64,000 nucleotides of DNA from JALZKA01 sp963715405. GTDB lineage: Bacteria > Actinomycetota > Thermoleophilia > Solirubrobacterales > 70-9. The DNA lies in contig OY970239.1 of assembly GCA_963715405.1 (NCBI GenBank), positions 1,488,001 to 1,552,000 of the forward strand. Direction: 5' to 3'. The notes beneath the pieces were generated by a model. The model saw only the letters and a list, made by a program, of their open reading frames with translations. It was not told where the DNA came from and did not search any database. A program made the translations under genes and the position numbers. Of the stretch, positions 43,670-52,474 are shown in pieces (position 1 is the first letter of the stretch; every line of letters begins with the position of its first letter).

Positions 43670-43936
43670 ATGGCCAATATCGCCTCACAACGCAAGCGCA
43701 ACGCCCGCACCATCCGCGAGCGAACCGAGAACCGCCACTTCACGAGCGCGGTCAAGACGCATTTCAGGCGTCTTGAGGCGGCGGTGGCCGGTGGCGACTC
43801 GGACGCTGCCGACTCCGCCCATCGCGAGCTCGTCTCGAGAATCGACAAGGCCGTGCAGAAGGGCGCTCTTCATCGCAATACCGGTGCTCGCAAGAAGGCC
43901 CGCGCTGCCCGCCTGCGCGCCGGCTCCTCCTCCTAG
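43670..43936 (+). CDS. rpsT: 30S ribosomal protein S20
   Basis: 88 residues. MANIASQRKRNARTIRERTE is the S20 N-terminus, and KAVQKGALHRNTGARKKARA the conserved C-terminal helix. S20 binds 16S rRNA early in 30S assembly. ATG 43670 gives exactly the S20 start; no strong ribosome-binding site is seen, so a short or leaderless mRNA is possible. Convergent with holA, 17 nt apart. Confidence 0.96.
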   Translation: MANIASQRKRNARTIRERTENRHFTSAVKTHFRRLEAAVAGGDSDAADSAHRELVSRIDKAVQKGALHRNTGARKKARAARLRAGSSS

Positions 43937-43953
43937 CAGCCACCTGCCGGGTT

Positions 43954-44940
43954 TCAACCGTTTTCGCGCGTGGCTCTCGCCACGGCGAGCGCCAGCGCGA
44001 CCTCCTCCGGGTAATCGGAGCCCCCGCGTGTCCACCACTCGAGATCCGCAACCGCGCAGGTGGAAGCACGAAGCGCCGTCGTGGTCGCACCCTTGACCCG
44101 GCGCAGCAGGAGCTTCGCCGCATACGGATGCATCGGGAGAGATCCCTCGAGCTCACGGGCGCTTCGGCCGGATTCGAGCCCGGCGAGCGCCAGGCGCGCC
44201 TCGCGAAGGCGCTTTGCCATCTGGTAGACAAGCGGCGTCACCGATTCGCCCTGCGCGTTCAGCCGAGCGGCGGCTGCGGCTGCGGCTGCTCGGTCGCGGT
44301 CGACGATCGCATCCGAGAGCGCCCACATGACCTCCTCCGAGGTGTCGGCGACCATTGCCTCGAGATCGTCGAGGGTGACCTCGCCTCCCTCCCCCGCCCA
44401 CATCGCGAGCCGGTCGAGTTCGGTCGCGAGCCGGAGCGTTGAGGTGCCGAGTCGCTCCACCAAAAGGACGGCTGCCTCCGGCGCCAGCGTGAATCCGCGG
44501 CGCTCGGCGTCCGCGCGAAGGCGGGACGGGAGGTCACGAGCCTTCGGAGCGTCGCACCGGCGGACCTCACCGCCCGCCGCCTTGCCGACAGCGTCGATGA
44601 GCGCCTTTGGTGCCTTGGGTTTGGGAGAGCTTTCTCGGGCGACCAGCACGATGGTCAGGTCCGGGGGCAGTGCCTCGAGCGCCGCGGCGACTGGCTTTGC
44701 CTGCGCCGCGCTCCAGCCCTCCACTCCGTCAGCCAGGAGAAAGCGCCGAGAAGCCGTGAGCGACATGGCCGGGATTGCGCCAACGAGGGCTTCTGGGTCC
44801 GGGACGCCGTCGGACCCGAACGACTCGAGTGCGCCTGGCCCGCCCTCGCGCTCGGCACGGGCGCGAAGGCGCGCGAGCATCGCGTCGATCTTGCCGGAAT
44901 CGTCGCCGGCGAAGAGGTAGACGGGGGCGAGGTCTGGCAC
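43954..44940 (-). CDS. holA: DNA polymerase III delta subunit
   Basis: 328 residues. APVYLFAGDDSGKIDAMLAR at the N-terminus, a RecA-like AAA+ fold without a functional P-loop as is normal for HolA, RFLLADGVEGWSAAQAKPVA near residue 85, and helical domains II-III with LATELDRLAMWAGEGGEVTL and HPYAAKLLLRRVKG. It opens the sliding clamp in the clamp loader. The GTG start at 44940 is 36 nt from the comEC stop, in the usual comEA-comEC-holA order. Confidence 0.92.
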   Translation of the reverse strand: MPDLAPVYLFAGDDSGKIDAMLARLRARAEREGGPGALESFGSDGVPDPEALVGAIPAMSLTASRRFLLADGVEGWSAAQAKPVAAALEALPPDLTIVLVARESSPKPKAPKALIDAVGKAAGGEVRRCDAPKARDLPSRLRADAERRGFTLAPEAAVLLVERLGTSTLRLATELDRLAMWAGEGGEVTLDDLEAMVADTSEEVMWALSDAIVDRDRAAAAAAAARLNAQGESVTPLVYQMAKRLREARLALAGLESGRSARELEGSLPMHPYAAKLLLRRVKGATTTALRASTCAVADLEWWTRGGSDYPEEVALALAVARATRENG

Positions 44941-44976
44941 GCCCTTGACCCTACCTGCGCTTGTGGCGGCAACGAG

Positions 44977-47358
44977 TCAGGGCTCAGCCACTCTCCATGA
45001 GTCGCGATTGACCTCGATCACGAGCTCGCCTACCTCGTCGGTACGAAGGATCGGTACTCCGTGCTCAGCGAGCGTGTTAATCGTCTCGGGCGTCGGGTGG
45101 CCGTACGAATTGTCGCCGACCGAGATCGCAGCGAGCTGAGGCGAGGTGCGCGTCAAGAGCCGGTCGAGCCCGGCGTCTTCGCTGCCGTGGTGGGCGACCT
45201 TTAGGAGATCCACCGGCCCTGCGCCGTAACTCGCGACCTCGGCCTCGGCGTCGCCGCTGAGGAGCGCGTCGAATTCGCCGGATGAAACGCGGAGGACCAA
45301 CCCCGTGTCGTTCGGATTCTCGGCTGCGGGGGCATTCACCGGCGGCCAGAGGACTTCGACACGCGCCGGCCCCATGCGAAACCCAGTTCCCTCGGATAGG
45401 CGGCTCACGGGCGGGCAAACGAGATAGCGACAGCTCTCCGGAGTACGGGCGCTCACCAGGAGGCGCCGCACCTCCGTACGAGCGAGGACGCTCGCGAGAC
45501 CACCTGCGTGGTCGAGGTCGTCGTGTGTAACAGCGATGGCGAACAGCTCGTCGACACCAAGGTCGCCGAGCTGGGCTCCGACGTCAGCGTCAGGGGGGCC
45601 CGTGTCCACAAGAAGCGGCAGATGACCGCGCGGCTCGACCAGGATCGCGTCGCCCTGGCCGACGTCGAGTATCCGGATCGCGAGAAGGGGCCGCCGCCCG
45701 GACTCTTCGGCAGAACCGGCGGCAAGTGTGATCGCCGCTACCGCCAGCGAAACGCCGAACCCAAGTCCGAGTGCTATTCGGCGCGGCGCACGCGGTGCTG
45801 GCTGCAGCGCTTCTCGGCGCTCGATTGCGAGGCAGGCGAGTCGCGCCCCTCCCACCAAGACGAGCGTCCACATGACAGCGGTGAGCGGCCCGGGCTCGGG
45901 GATGTCGAGCTGCGCCCATCCGGGTCCAAGTGCGTGCGCCACCCAGCCGATGAATCCGGCGCAAAGACCGCCCAGCCAGCTGAGCGGCTCGGCCGGCGCG
46001 CCGGGAATCTGGCCAACGGCTCCCGAGAGCATTCCGAGCCACATCGCCGGCGCGATCGCGGGCAGCGCCACGAGGTTGGCAGGGATCGCCGTCAGCGAAA
46101 CGGTGCCGAAATGATGCGCCGCGAGCGGCGCGGTGGCGAGCGACGCAGCGAGGGTCATCGCAGCGCCTTCGGCGATCGCGCGGCGGATTCCCCCGCCGTT
46201 GCGGCTTCCGATCCGAATCAGCGGCGGCGCCAGCACGAGCAACCCCGCGACGGCGGCGAAGCTGAGCTGCCAGCCGATGTCCGCCGTCGCTCGCGGATCG
46301 ATCGCAAGCGTGATGGCAGCGGCGAGGCTGAGCGCATACCAGCGCGCTCTCGGCCGAGATGCCAGCGCGGCAACGAGACCGGCCATACCCATGACGCCGG
46401 CGCGCTGGATCGAAGCGCCAGCCCCCGCGACGGGAATGTAGATCGCGATGATCGCCCCGATCGCGATCAGCCGAGCGCGAAGGGGCACGCCCGCCAGCGC
46501 CAGAAGCGGGGTGGCGAGAATCGCAAGCAGCATCACGTTCTGGCCCGACACAGCCAAGACGTGCGCGAGCCCCGACCGGCGGAAGTCCTCGCGGACGTCC
46601 TCGGCAATCCGATCGTCCTGCCCGAGGACGAAGCCGCGAAGGAGCGCAGCGGCCGGTTCAGGAGTGCCCTGTTCAAGCGCCGCTTCAGCTCGGCGGCGAA
46701 CGTCGTCGAGGGCGCCTCGCAGGCCGCCGCGAGACGCGCCCGTTCCCTCCACGCGCTCGGCGACGAGGACAAGCGAAGCGCCGGAGCGTTCGACCTGCGA
46801 GCGCTCCCAATCGCCGGGCTCACGCGCCACACCCTCGACAAGGACCTCGGCGCCCTCGTCGATGCTGCCGAGAGTAGGAAAACCCTCGCTATTCGAGGGA
46901 ATTCCTACTCTCGGCGAAGGGTGGTGGGACGCGCGGGCCTCGACGGCGATCCGGCCCTCGGGCGTTTCGAGGGTGAAGCGCGTGAGCTCGCCCGAGGCGC
47001 GCAGAGCCGAGACGACGGTCCCACGCAGCTCGAGGTACGAGCCCGGCTCGGCCGCGAGGCGGCCCGAGTCGATCGCAGCCAGGCGAGCGCCCCCGACCAA
47101 GAGGCCCGCCACGGCCGCCACGGTCGCGACCAGGGAAAGCCATGGCACGATGCCGGCGTGTCCGGGGCGCGGACGGGTCACGGCTAGCGCAGCGGTCAGC
47201 GCCGCAAGTGCTCCGAGCTCCCCAGGCACTCCGACCCCCTTTATTGACCCGTCTGTCGCCATCCCCTCGAGTCCCAGCGGCGCCGAAATCGCCAATCCGG
47301 CCACGAGCCCGGCGAGCGCGATGACACGCCAGGCGTACGCGGTGGGGAAAGCGCGCAT
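44977..47358 (-). CDS. comEC: ComEC/Rec2 DNA-uptake channel protein
   Basis: 793 residues, intact. N-terminal helices and OB-like DUF4131 region (about 1-190), the Competence domain with seven or more helices (about 220-500; FRRSGLAHVLAVSGQNVMLL), and a C-terminal metallo-beta-lactamase domain (about 550-793) with AVTHDDLDHAGGL and LLSGDAEAEV, KVAHHGSEDA. It forms the channel for single-stranded DNA in natural transformation; the C-terminal domain may degrade the other strand. A 47-nt palindrome (46868-46914) is read through in frame near residue 150-165. Starts 9 nt after comEA. Confidence 0.95.
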   Translation of the reverse strand: MRAFPTAYAWRVIALAGLVAGLAISAPLGLEGMATDGSIKGVGVPGELGALAALTAALAVTRPRPGHAGIVPWLSLVATVAAVAGLLVGGARLAAIDSGRLAAEPGSYLELRGTVVSALRASGELTRFTLETPEGRIAVEARASHHPSPRVGIPSNSEGFPTLGSIDEGAEVLVEGVAREPGDWERSQVERSGASLVLVAERVEGTGASRGGLRGALDDVRRRAEAALEQGTPEPAAALLRGFVLGQDDRIAEDVREDFRRSGLAHVLAVSGQNVMLLAILATPLLALAGVPLRARLIAIGAIIAIYIPVAGAGASIQRAGVMGMAGLVAALASRPRARWYALSLAAAITLAIDPRATADIGWQLSFAAVAGLLVLAPPLIRIGSRNGGGIRRAIAEGAAMTLAASLATAPLAAHHFGTVSLTAIPANLVALPAIAPAMWLGMLSGAVGQIPGAPAEPLSWLGGLCAGFIGWVAHALGPGWAQLDIPEPGPLTAVMWTLVLVGGARLACLAIERREALQPAPRAPRRIALGLGFGVSLAVAAITLAAGSAEESGRRPLLAIRILDVGQGDAILVEPRGHLPLLVDTGPPDADVGAQLGDLGVDELFAIAVTHDDLDHAGGLASVLARTEVRRLLVSARTPESCRYLVCPPVSRLSEGTGFRMGPARVEVLWPPVNAPAAENPNDTGLVLRVSSGEFDALLSGDAEAEVASYGAGPVDLLKVAHHGSEDAGLDRLLTRTSPQLAAISVGDNSYGHPTPETINTLAEHGVPILRTDEVGELVIEVNRDSWRVAEP
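46868..46914. repeat. 47-nt palindrome inside comEC, copy 3 of the CGAGNGNAGG family
   Basis: CCGAGAGTAGGAA (46868-46880) pairs with TTCCTACTCTCGG (46902-46914) around a 21-nt loop that holds its own CCCTCG/CGAGGG stem. It lies in the comEC reading frame, encoding about 16 residues (VGIPSNSEGFPTLG region) between two blocks of the N-terminal domain, so it looks like an in-frame palindromic insertion. Confidence 0.75.
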
Positions 47359-47367
47359 TGAGAGGCT

Positions 47368-47988
47368 CTACGGCTGCAGGCTTGCCCTGAGCGCCTCCAT
47401 CGTGGCGGGACCGATGCCGCTCACCTGGTCGAGGTCGTCGACCGAGGACACTCCGCCGTTCTGGTCCCTGAATTCCAGAATTGCCGCGGCGGTGACGGGG
47501 CCGATGCCCTCGATCGTGTCAAGCTCCTCGACCGTTGCGGTGCCGAGGCTGATCGGTCCATCGCCGGTGGCCGGCGAAGTGGCGCTCGCGGCCCCGCCTG
47601 CCGGAGCCCTCGCCGGCACCTGCACCTGCTGCCCGTCGGCAAGCGGAGCGGCGAGGTTGATCGCGTCGGCCGCCGCCTCTCCAGTCGTGCCACCTGCACG
47701 CTCGATCGCGTCGGTTACACGCGATCCGGGCGGCATGCGAAAGACCCCCGGGTCGCGCACGGCACCGGCGACGTGAACCACAAGGTCGCCGTCAGTGGGC
47801 TCGAACGAAGCAGCGCCGGCGCTCGACTCGCCAGCTGCGCCGGACGCCTCGCCTGACTCGAACGCCGGCAGGCCCGACGACGCCGCGGCGGACTCACCTC
47901 CACTGCGGATCCACCTCGAGCCGAGCATGAGGGCGACAACGGCAAGGGCGGCATACACGGCAAGCTGCACTCGGCTGAGCTCGGGCAT
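47368..47988 (-). CDS. comEA: ComEA-like DNA-binding competence protein
   Basis: 206 residues from ATG 47988 (a GTG ten codons upstream is possible). One N-terminal membrane segment (LAVYAALAVVALMLGSRW), a Ser/Ala/Gly-rich spacer, an SLBB domain (LVVHVAGAVRDPGVFRMPPG, INLAAPLADGQQVQVPA), and two helix-hairpin-helix motifs (ATVEELDTIEGIGPVTAAAI and VDDLDQVSGIGPATMEALRA). It captures double-stranded DNA at the membrane for ComEC. Followed at 9 nt by comEC. Confidence 0.93.
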   Translation of the reverse strand: MPELSRVQLAVYAALAVVALMLGSRWIRSGGESAAASSGLPAFESGEASGAAGESSAGAASFEPTDGDLVVHVAGAVRDPGVFRMPPGSRVTDAIERAGGTTGEAAADAINLAAPLADGQQVQVPARAPAGGAASATSPATGDGPISLGTATVEELDTIEGIGPVTAAAILEFRDQNGGVSSVDDLDQVSGIGPATMEALRASLQP

Positions 47989-48064
47989 GAACCCAGCGTG
48001 CCCGGCCCGGGCGCACACGTGTCACACCGTTTGTGTCAACTCGGAAACAGAAAGGTGTCAACAA

Positions 48065-48186
48065 GCGGCGGGGTGGTTGGGCACGCCCCCTCCGGGAGGC
48101 TAAGGAAAAATCAGTGGAACCCGGACCCGGCGAACGAGACCAAATCACTAGGCCTCCTGGAGGGGGCGGCCCGACCGCCCCGCCGC
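48065..48186. ncRNA. 122-nt near-perfect long hairpin, candidate structured RNA or mobile repeat
   Basis: Arms 48065-48082 with 48169-48186 (18 bp, two G-U type differences) and 48085-48100 with 48152-48167 (16 bp, one G-U) form a stem of about 34 pairs. The 51-nt apical part (48101-48151) can form AGTG/CACT. It fills the gap between comEA and the acylphosphatase gene. It does not match SRP, 6S, tmRNA or RNase P signatures that I can recall. Strong as structure; identity unknown. Confidence 0.55.
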
Positions 48187-48194
48187 GGTGCGGG

Positions 48195-48554
48195 CTACTC
48201 AATCGTGAACCGAGTCAAGCCCTCGGGCTCCTCGTCGCGGACTTCGACCCGCTCGACATCGGCGCCGGACGGACCCTGCTTGCAGAAACCGAGGAGGGCC
48301 TCGATGTCGGCCTTTCGCCCTTCAAGGGCGGCTTCGACGGTGCCGTCGCCGCGGTTCGTGACCCAGCCTGCGACGCCGCGCGCCTCGGCGCGCTTCCTCA
48401 TCGTGTCTCGGAAGAAGACGCCCTGCACGTGGCCGTGGATGACGACGCGCTTTCGCCGCGTTGGCCCCGTCCCGCCCGCGATCGGCCTACTCGTCCTCGT
48501 AGGCGTCGTCGTACCCGGCCGCCTGCGCAGCGAGACGGATAGAGAAGAGCTCAT
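48195..48554 (-). CDS. acylphosphatase
   Basis: The domain is clear: RKRVVIHGHVQGVFFRDTMR (with the catalytic Arg in VQGVFFR), GVAGWVTNRGDGTVEAALEG (catalytic Asn in TNR.DGTVE), and VERVEVRDEEPEGLTRFTIE at the C-terminus. It hydrolyses acyl phosphates. The only in-frame ATG is at 48554, which would add about 33 unrelated residues and overlap the cupin gene by 68 nt; the real start is more likely near 48455, perhaps obscured by a base error. Confidence 0.8.
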   Translation of the reverse strand: MSSSLSVSLRRRPGTTTPTRTSRPIAGGTGPTRRKRVVIHGHVQGVFFRDTMRKRAEARGVAGWVTNRGDGTVEAALEGRKADIEALLGFCKQGPSGADVERVEVRDEEPEGLTRFTIE

Positions 48555-48891
48555 CAGCGGAGACGCCGGGCGACTGGACCGAGACGAGTGCGAGCGTTTC
48601 CGACCCGTTATTCGAGACGGAATGCTCGGTCGCGGGAGGGATCATCACGAAGTCGCCGGGTTCGAGTGCCTGCCGGTCGCCAGTGGCTGACATCTCGCCT
48701 GATCCGGCGACGACGACGTAGGCCTGCTCTGCCTCCTCGTGGGAAACGAGCTCCTCGGAGGCGCCGGGTGGGACCTCGATCCAGTTGACCGAGAGGTTGC
48801 GCGAGCCCAGCTCGCCGGCGTCCATGAGGATGTGCGAGCGCAGGCGGTGCACCTCGATGGTGGGCGCTTCGGCGAAGCGGCGTACGAGCAC
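48487..48891 (-). CDS. cupin-domain protein
   Basis: 134 residues, intact. A single cupin barrel: SVNWIEVPPGASEELVSHEE near residue 35, QAYVVVAGSGEMSATGDRQA, and GDFVMIPPATEHSVSNNGSE with a metal-ligand His. Only some of the first-motif metal ligands are present (one His plus Glu residues). Could bind a sugar or other small ligand; function unknown. Followed by the acylphosphatase gene, with overlapping ends. Confidence 0.78.
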   Translation of the reverse strand: MLVRRFAEAPTIEVHRLRSHILMDAGELGSRNLSVNWIEVPPGASEELVSHEEAEQAYVVVAGSGEMSATGDRQALEPGDFVMIPPATEHSVSNNGSETLALVSVQSPGVSADELFSIRLAAQAAGYDDAYEDE

Positions 48892-48975
48892 GGGGCGGTT
48901 TTAGCAGAACCTTCCCCAGCGAACGTCCTGCAGTAGGCCCCATTGGGCACAGCGTGGGACGCTCGAGGCGGAGTT

Positions 48976-51465
48976 TCAGCGGACGACGAGATTGACGAGC
49001 CGGCCCGGCACGACGATCTCCTTGACGATCTCGCCGCCGTCGAGGTGGCGCACGACTGCCTCCGATTCGCGCGCGAGGCGTTTGAGCTCGTCCTCGGAGG
49101 TGTCGGCCGCGACCTCGATTTGGTCGCGGCGCTTGCCGTTGACCTGGACGACGAGGGAGATCGTCTCAGAGGTGAGCATCGCCGGATCAGCTTCGGGCCA
49201 GGGCTCCTCCCACACCCGCGTCCCCTCGATCGCCTCGTAGAGCTCGGCCCCCAGGTGGGGTGCGAAGGGGAAGACGAGCGATGCTGCGGTGGCCGTGGCG
49301 AACCGAACGGCTTCGTCGCCTTGGGGGGAGCCGTAGAGGTTGTCCTTCAGGCGATACGCGTCGTTGACCAACTCCATGACGGCCGCGATCGCGGTGTGAA
49401 GGGCAAAGTCAGTCGAGATGTCTCGCGTGACCTTGTCGATCGCCCAGTGCGCTTTTCGTCTCAATGGTTCAGGGTCACCGGAGCCGGAGCCGTTGCCTCC
49501 TTCGACTACCTCCTGGCCCAGCCGCCACAGACGTGAGAGGAATCGGAAGACGCCCTCCACCCCTTCGTCCGTCCAGTCGCCGCCGCGCGCGGGTGGACCG
49601 GTGAAGCAGATGAAGGTGCGAAGGGTGTCGGCTCCGTAGCGCTCGACGTACTCGCTCGGGCTGACCGTGTTGCCCTTCGTCTTCGACATCTTCGCGCCGT
49701 CGCGGGAGATCATGCCCTGCGTGAAGAGGTTGGTGAAAGGTTCCTGGACGCCGATCAGGCCCATGTCGGCGAGCGCCTTCGTAAAGAAGCGCGCGTACAT
49801 CAGGTGGAGGATCGCGTGCTCGACGCCGCCGATGTATTGGTCGACGGCCATCCAGTGGTCCGCTACCTCGCGGTCCCACGGCGCCTCGGAGTTGTGGGCG
49901 TCGAGATAGCGGATGAAGTACCAGGACGAATCGACGAAGGTGTCCATCGTGTCCGTCTCTCGGCGGGCCGCCCCGTCGCAGGAGGGGCACGTGGTGTTGA
50001 CCCACTCCTCGACGGCGGCCAGAGGGGACTTTCCCTTCGGCGCGTAGTCAGTTACGTCGGGCAGCTCGACGGGCAGCTGGTCGTCGGGCACGGCGACGAT
50101 GCCGCATGAATCGCAGTGGACGACGGGGATGGGGCAGCCCCAGTAGCGCTGGCGCGAGAGGAGCCAGTCGCGCAGGCGGTAGTTGACGGTGGGCTTGCCC
50201 CGGTCCTCCTTTGCGAGCATGGCGACGATCGCCTCCTTCGCCTCGGGCGAGGTCATGCCATCGAAGTCGCCCGAGTTGACGAGCCGCTCGTCGTCGGAGT
50301 GGGAGATGAACGCGGTTTCAGGGTCGATCTCTGCCTCGTCGCCAGGCGCGACGACCTGGCGGATCGGGAGGCCGAACGCTTTCGCAAAGTCGAAGTCGCG
50401 CTCGTCGTGGGCAGGCACGGCCATGATCGCGCCGGTGCCGTAGTCCATGAGGACGTAGTCGGCGACGAGCATTGGAATCTCTTCGCCGTTGACGGGGTTC
50501 GTGACGGTGCGCCCGAGCGGCACGCCCGTCTTCTCGCGGTCCTCGGCGGCGCGGTCCTCGGTGGACTTGCGAGCCGCCTCGGCGACATAGGCGCGCACCT
50601 TCTCCTCGTTCTTGGAGCCGGCGGCGAGGCGGTCGAGATCGGGATGTTCGGGAGCGAGGACGAAGAAGGTGGCGCCGAAAAGGGTGTCCGGGCGGGTGGT
50701 GAAGACGGGGAAGTCGAGACTGAGCTCTGCGCAGGTGAAGATGACCTCGGCACCTTCAGAGCGGCCGATCCAGTTTCGCTGCATGGTCACCACGTGCTCG
50801 GGCCAGGACTCGAGGATCTCGAAGTCGGCGAGGAGACGGTCGGCGTAGTCGGTGATCTTGAAAAACCACTGCTCGAGCTTCTTTTGCTCGACGAGGGAGC
50901 CGCAGCGCTCGCAGCGGCCGTCGATCACCTGCTCGTTGGCAAGCACGGTCGCATCGACGGGACACCACTGGACGGGTGCCTCTGAGCGGTAGGCGAGCCC
51001 TTTCTCGAAGAAGCGAAGAAACAGCCATTGCGTCCAGCGGTAGTAGTCCGGGTCGGCTGAGGAAACCTCGCGGGACCAGTCAATCGAAATGCCCCAGCGC
51101 TTGAACTGCGAGCGAAAGGCCTCGATCGACTTGCGGGTCGCTTCGGCGGGGTGCTCCCCGGTCCGGATGGCGTTGTTCTCAGCTGGGAGGCCGAAGGCGT
51201 CGTAGCCCATCGGATGGATGACATCGAAGCCGCGGCGGCGGCGGAAGTGGGCGATGGCGTCGCCGATGGCGTAGTTCTTGAGGTGGCCGACGTGTGGCTC
51301 GCCCGAGGGGTAGGGCAGCATCTCGAGGACGTATGACTTGGGCTTTGAGGCGTCGAATCCGGCCTCGCCGGGATTGGGTACTTGCCACGTGCGCTCGGAG
51401 TCCCAGACGGACTGCCAGCGCTTCTCGATGGCCTGGGGGTCGTAGCGTGCCGGCTCGTCGCTCAC
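48976..51465 (-). CDS. leuS: leucyl-tRNA synthetase
   Basis: 829 residues, intact. The HIGH motif is PYPSGEPHVGHLKNY near residue 55, KMSKS is KMSKTKGN near 600, and the editing CP1 domain includes TTRPDTLFGATFFVLAPEHP and MAVPAHDERDFDFAKAFGLP. Two zinc-like Cys pairs occur (CERCGS; CDSCG and CPSCDG). GTG 51465 (MSDEPARYDP) matches the usual N-terminus; a longer start at 51513 adds 16 doubtful residues. Charges tRNA-Leu. A 10-bp hairpin is located 18 nt upstream of the start. Confidence 0.97.
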   Translation of the reverse strand: MSDEPARYDPQAIEKRWQSVWDSERTWQVPNPGEAGFDASKPKSYVLEMLPYPSGEPHVGHLKNYAIGDAIAHFRRRRGFDVIHPMGYDAFGLPAENNAIRTGEHPAEATRKSIEAFRSQFKRWGISIDWSREVSSADPDYYRWTQWLFLRFFEKGLAYRSEAPVQWCPVDATVLANEQVIDGRCERCGSLVEQKKLEQWFFKITDYADRLLADFEILESWPEHVVTMQRNWIGRSEGAEVIFTCAELSLDFPVFTTRPDTLFGATFFVLAPEHPDLDRLAAGSKNEEKVRAYVAEAARKSTEDRAAEDREKTGVPLGRTVTNPVNGEEIPMLVADYVLMDYGTGAIMAVPAHDERDFDFAKAFGLPIRQVVAPGDEAEIDPETAFISHSDDERLVNSGDFDGMTSPEAKEAIVAMLAKEDRGKPTVNYRLRDWLLSRQRYWGCPIPVVHCDSCGIVAVPDDQLPVELPDVTDYAPKGKSPLAAVEEWVNTTCPSCDGAARRETDTMDTFVDSSWYFIRYLDAHNSEAPWDREVADHWMAVDQYIGGVEHAILHLMYARFFTKALADMGLIGVQEPFTNLFTQGMISRDGAKMSKTKGNTVSPSEYVERYGADTLRTFICFTGPPARGGDWTDEGVEGVFRFLSRLWRLGQEVVEGGNGSGSGDPEPLRRKAHWAIDKVTRDISTDFALHTAIAAVMELVNDAYRLKDNLYGSPQGDEAVRFATATAASLVFPFAPHLGAELYEAIEGTRVWEEPWPEADPAMLTSETISLVVQVNGKRRDQIEVAADTSEDELKRLARESEAVVRHLDGGEIVKEIVVPGRLVNLVVR

Positions 51466-51482
51466 GGGCGGCAGTCTAGGGG

Positions 51483-51505
51483 CGCTCGGAGACCCTCTCC
51501 GAGCG
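51483..51505. promoter_or_regulatory. 10-bp hairpin in the leuS upstream region
   Basis: CGCTCGGAGA (51483-51492) pairs with TCTCCGAGCG (51496-51505), loop CCC. It lies in the 98-nt divergent gap between leuS and the plus-strand gene at 51564. It may be a leader structure in the leuS mRNA. No T-box elements are seen. Confidence 0.4.
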
Positions 51506-51563
51506 TCACACACCGGCTTGCCGCCACGGCGTATTCTCAGAATGGAATCGACGAGGAGGTCTC

Positions 51564-51788
51564 ATGGGACGCTTGATCAGGCTGGACAGGACGGGACACA
51601 CGACTCTGGCGGAGTGGACTGCGCACGACGAGGTGGCGGCGGGACGCGCTCGCGATGCTTTTGCGCTTGAGCTGGAGCGGGGCTTCATCGCCTCGGCGAC
51701 GCTTGGCGACGGGACGGCCGAGGTCGTCCGTGAGCTTCCGGTCGATGCGGAGCTGGTGACGCTTCGCCGGCCGATCGTGGGCGGCTGA
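51564..51788 (+). CDS. 74-residue conserved-type hypothetical protein
   Basis: ATG 51564 has a strong AGGAGG site at good spacing. The product (MGRLIRLDRTGHTTLAEWTA, then AAGRARDAFALELERGFIAS) is soluble, mixed alpha/beta, ending LVTLRRPIVGG. No family recognised. The pattern of an initial Arg-rich strand and an amphipathic helix resembles small nucleic-acid or protein-binding adaptors, but nothing more can be said. The next gene may start immediately after. Confidence 0.65.
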   Translation: MGRLIRLDRTGHTTLAEWTAHDEVAAGRARDAFALELERGFIASATLGDGTAEVVRELPVDAELVTLRRPIVGG

Positions 51789-51913
51789 CGTCCCCCTCTG
51801 ACATATCGGCCGAGGCGGTCTCCCGCCCCGGCCTGCCCGAGGCGGAGCAGCTCGGGTGGAATCGGGAGCGCGCGAACGAGCGGACGCTTCGGCGCGACGG
51901 CCGGCGCTGGACG

Positions 51914-52474
51914 ATGTGGACGGTATGGGTGGTCGGCCTGTTCTCGGCGCCGGGCGTGGCGCTGCTGGTTATTGAGCCTCTGACTCTGCCGGTGGCGCTT
52001 CTGTGCTTTGCGCACGCGATCGCGATACCGACCCTTCAGGCGCGACGCGGAGCGCGAGCCATTGTGGCAATCGGATCGGAAAAGAGTGCCGCTTCGCGCG
52101 ATGGTGAGCCGAAGGGCCCGGAGCGAGTGGCGCTCGGACTGTTGGCGGACCTGGTCGGACGGGACGGCATCGATGTCGTTCGGGAGAGTGGGCTGGCGCC
52201 TTTTCGCGGACAGCTTGGGTTCTGGCTGGTGGGCGAGCAGGGTGCGTATCTCTCGCGCCGCGGAGTTGTCGGCAGGCGCGTGTTCTCCTGGTGCGTGCGC
52301 GTGGGCGAGGAGGACGGGTTGCCGGCGGCGGACCGGGTCGCCCACCTCCTCCTGGCGCTGCGCGAGGACGAGGAGGGCTTCGCGACGGTCGCGAACCTGA
52401 ACTTCTCAGGCGCGGGCTGGCGCATGAGCCGGCACCTTCCGCCTGCTCAGCGGGCCGCCCTTCGCGACGGCTAG
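51914..52474 (+). CDS. hypothetical membrane-anchored protein
   Basis: 186 residues from ATG 51914, with two N-terminal hydrophobic segments (VWVVGLFSAPGVALLVIEPL and VALLCFAHAIAIPTL) and a soluble C-terminal domain (VALGLLADLVGRDGIDVVRE, RGQLGFWLVGEQGAYLSRRG, WCVRVGEEDGLPAADRVAHL). The same frame stays open and protein-like for about 44 codons upstream (PEAEQLGWNRERANERTLRR), without an ATG or GTG, so the real start may be near 51785. Unknown function. It overlaps the convergent hydrolase gene by 4 nt at the stop codons. Confidence 0.65.
   Translation: MWTVWVVGLFSAPGVALLVIEPLTLPVALLCFAHAIAIPTLQARRGARAIVAIGSEKSAASRDGEPKGPERVALGLLADLVGRDGIDVVRESGLAPFRGQLGFWLVGEQGAYLSRRGVVGRRVFSWCVRVGEEDGLPAADRVAHLLLALREDEEGFATVANLNFSGAGWRMSRHLPPAQRAALRDG

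Noticed and set aside
48065..48186. SRP RNA or 6S RNA
   Set aside because: No GGAAGCAG-type SRP loop, and it is too short and too fully paired for 6S RNA with its central bubble.
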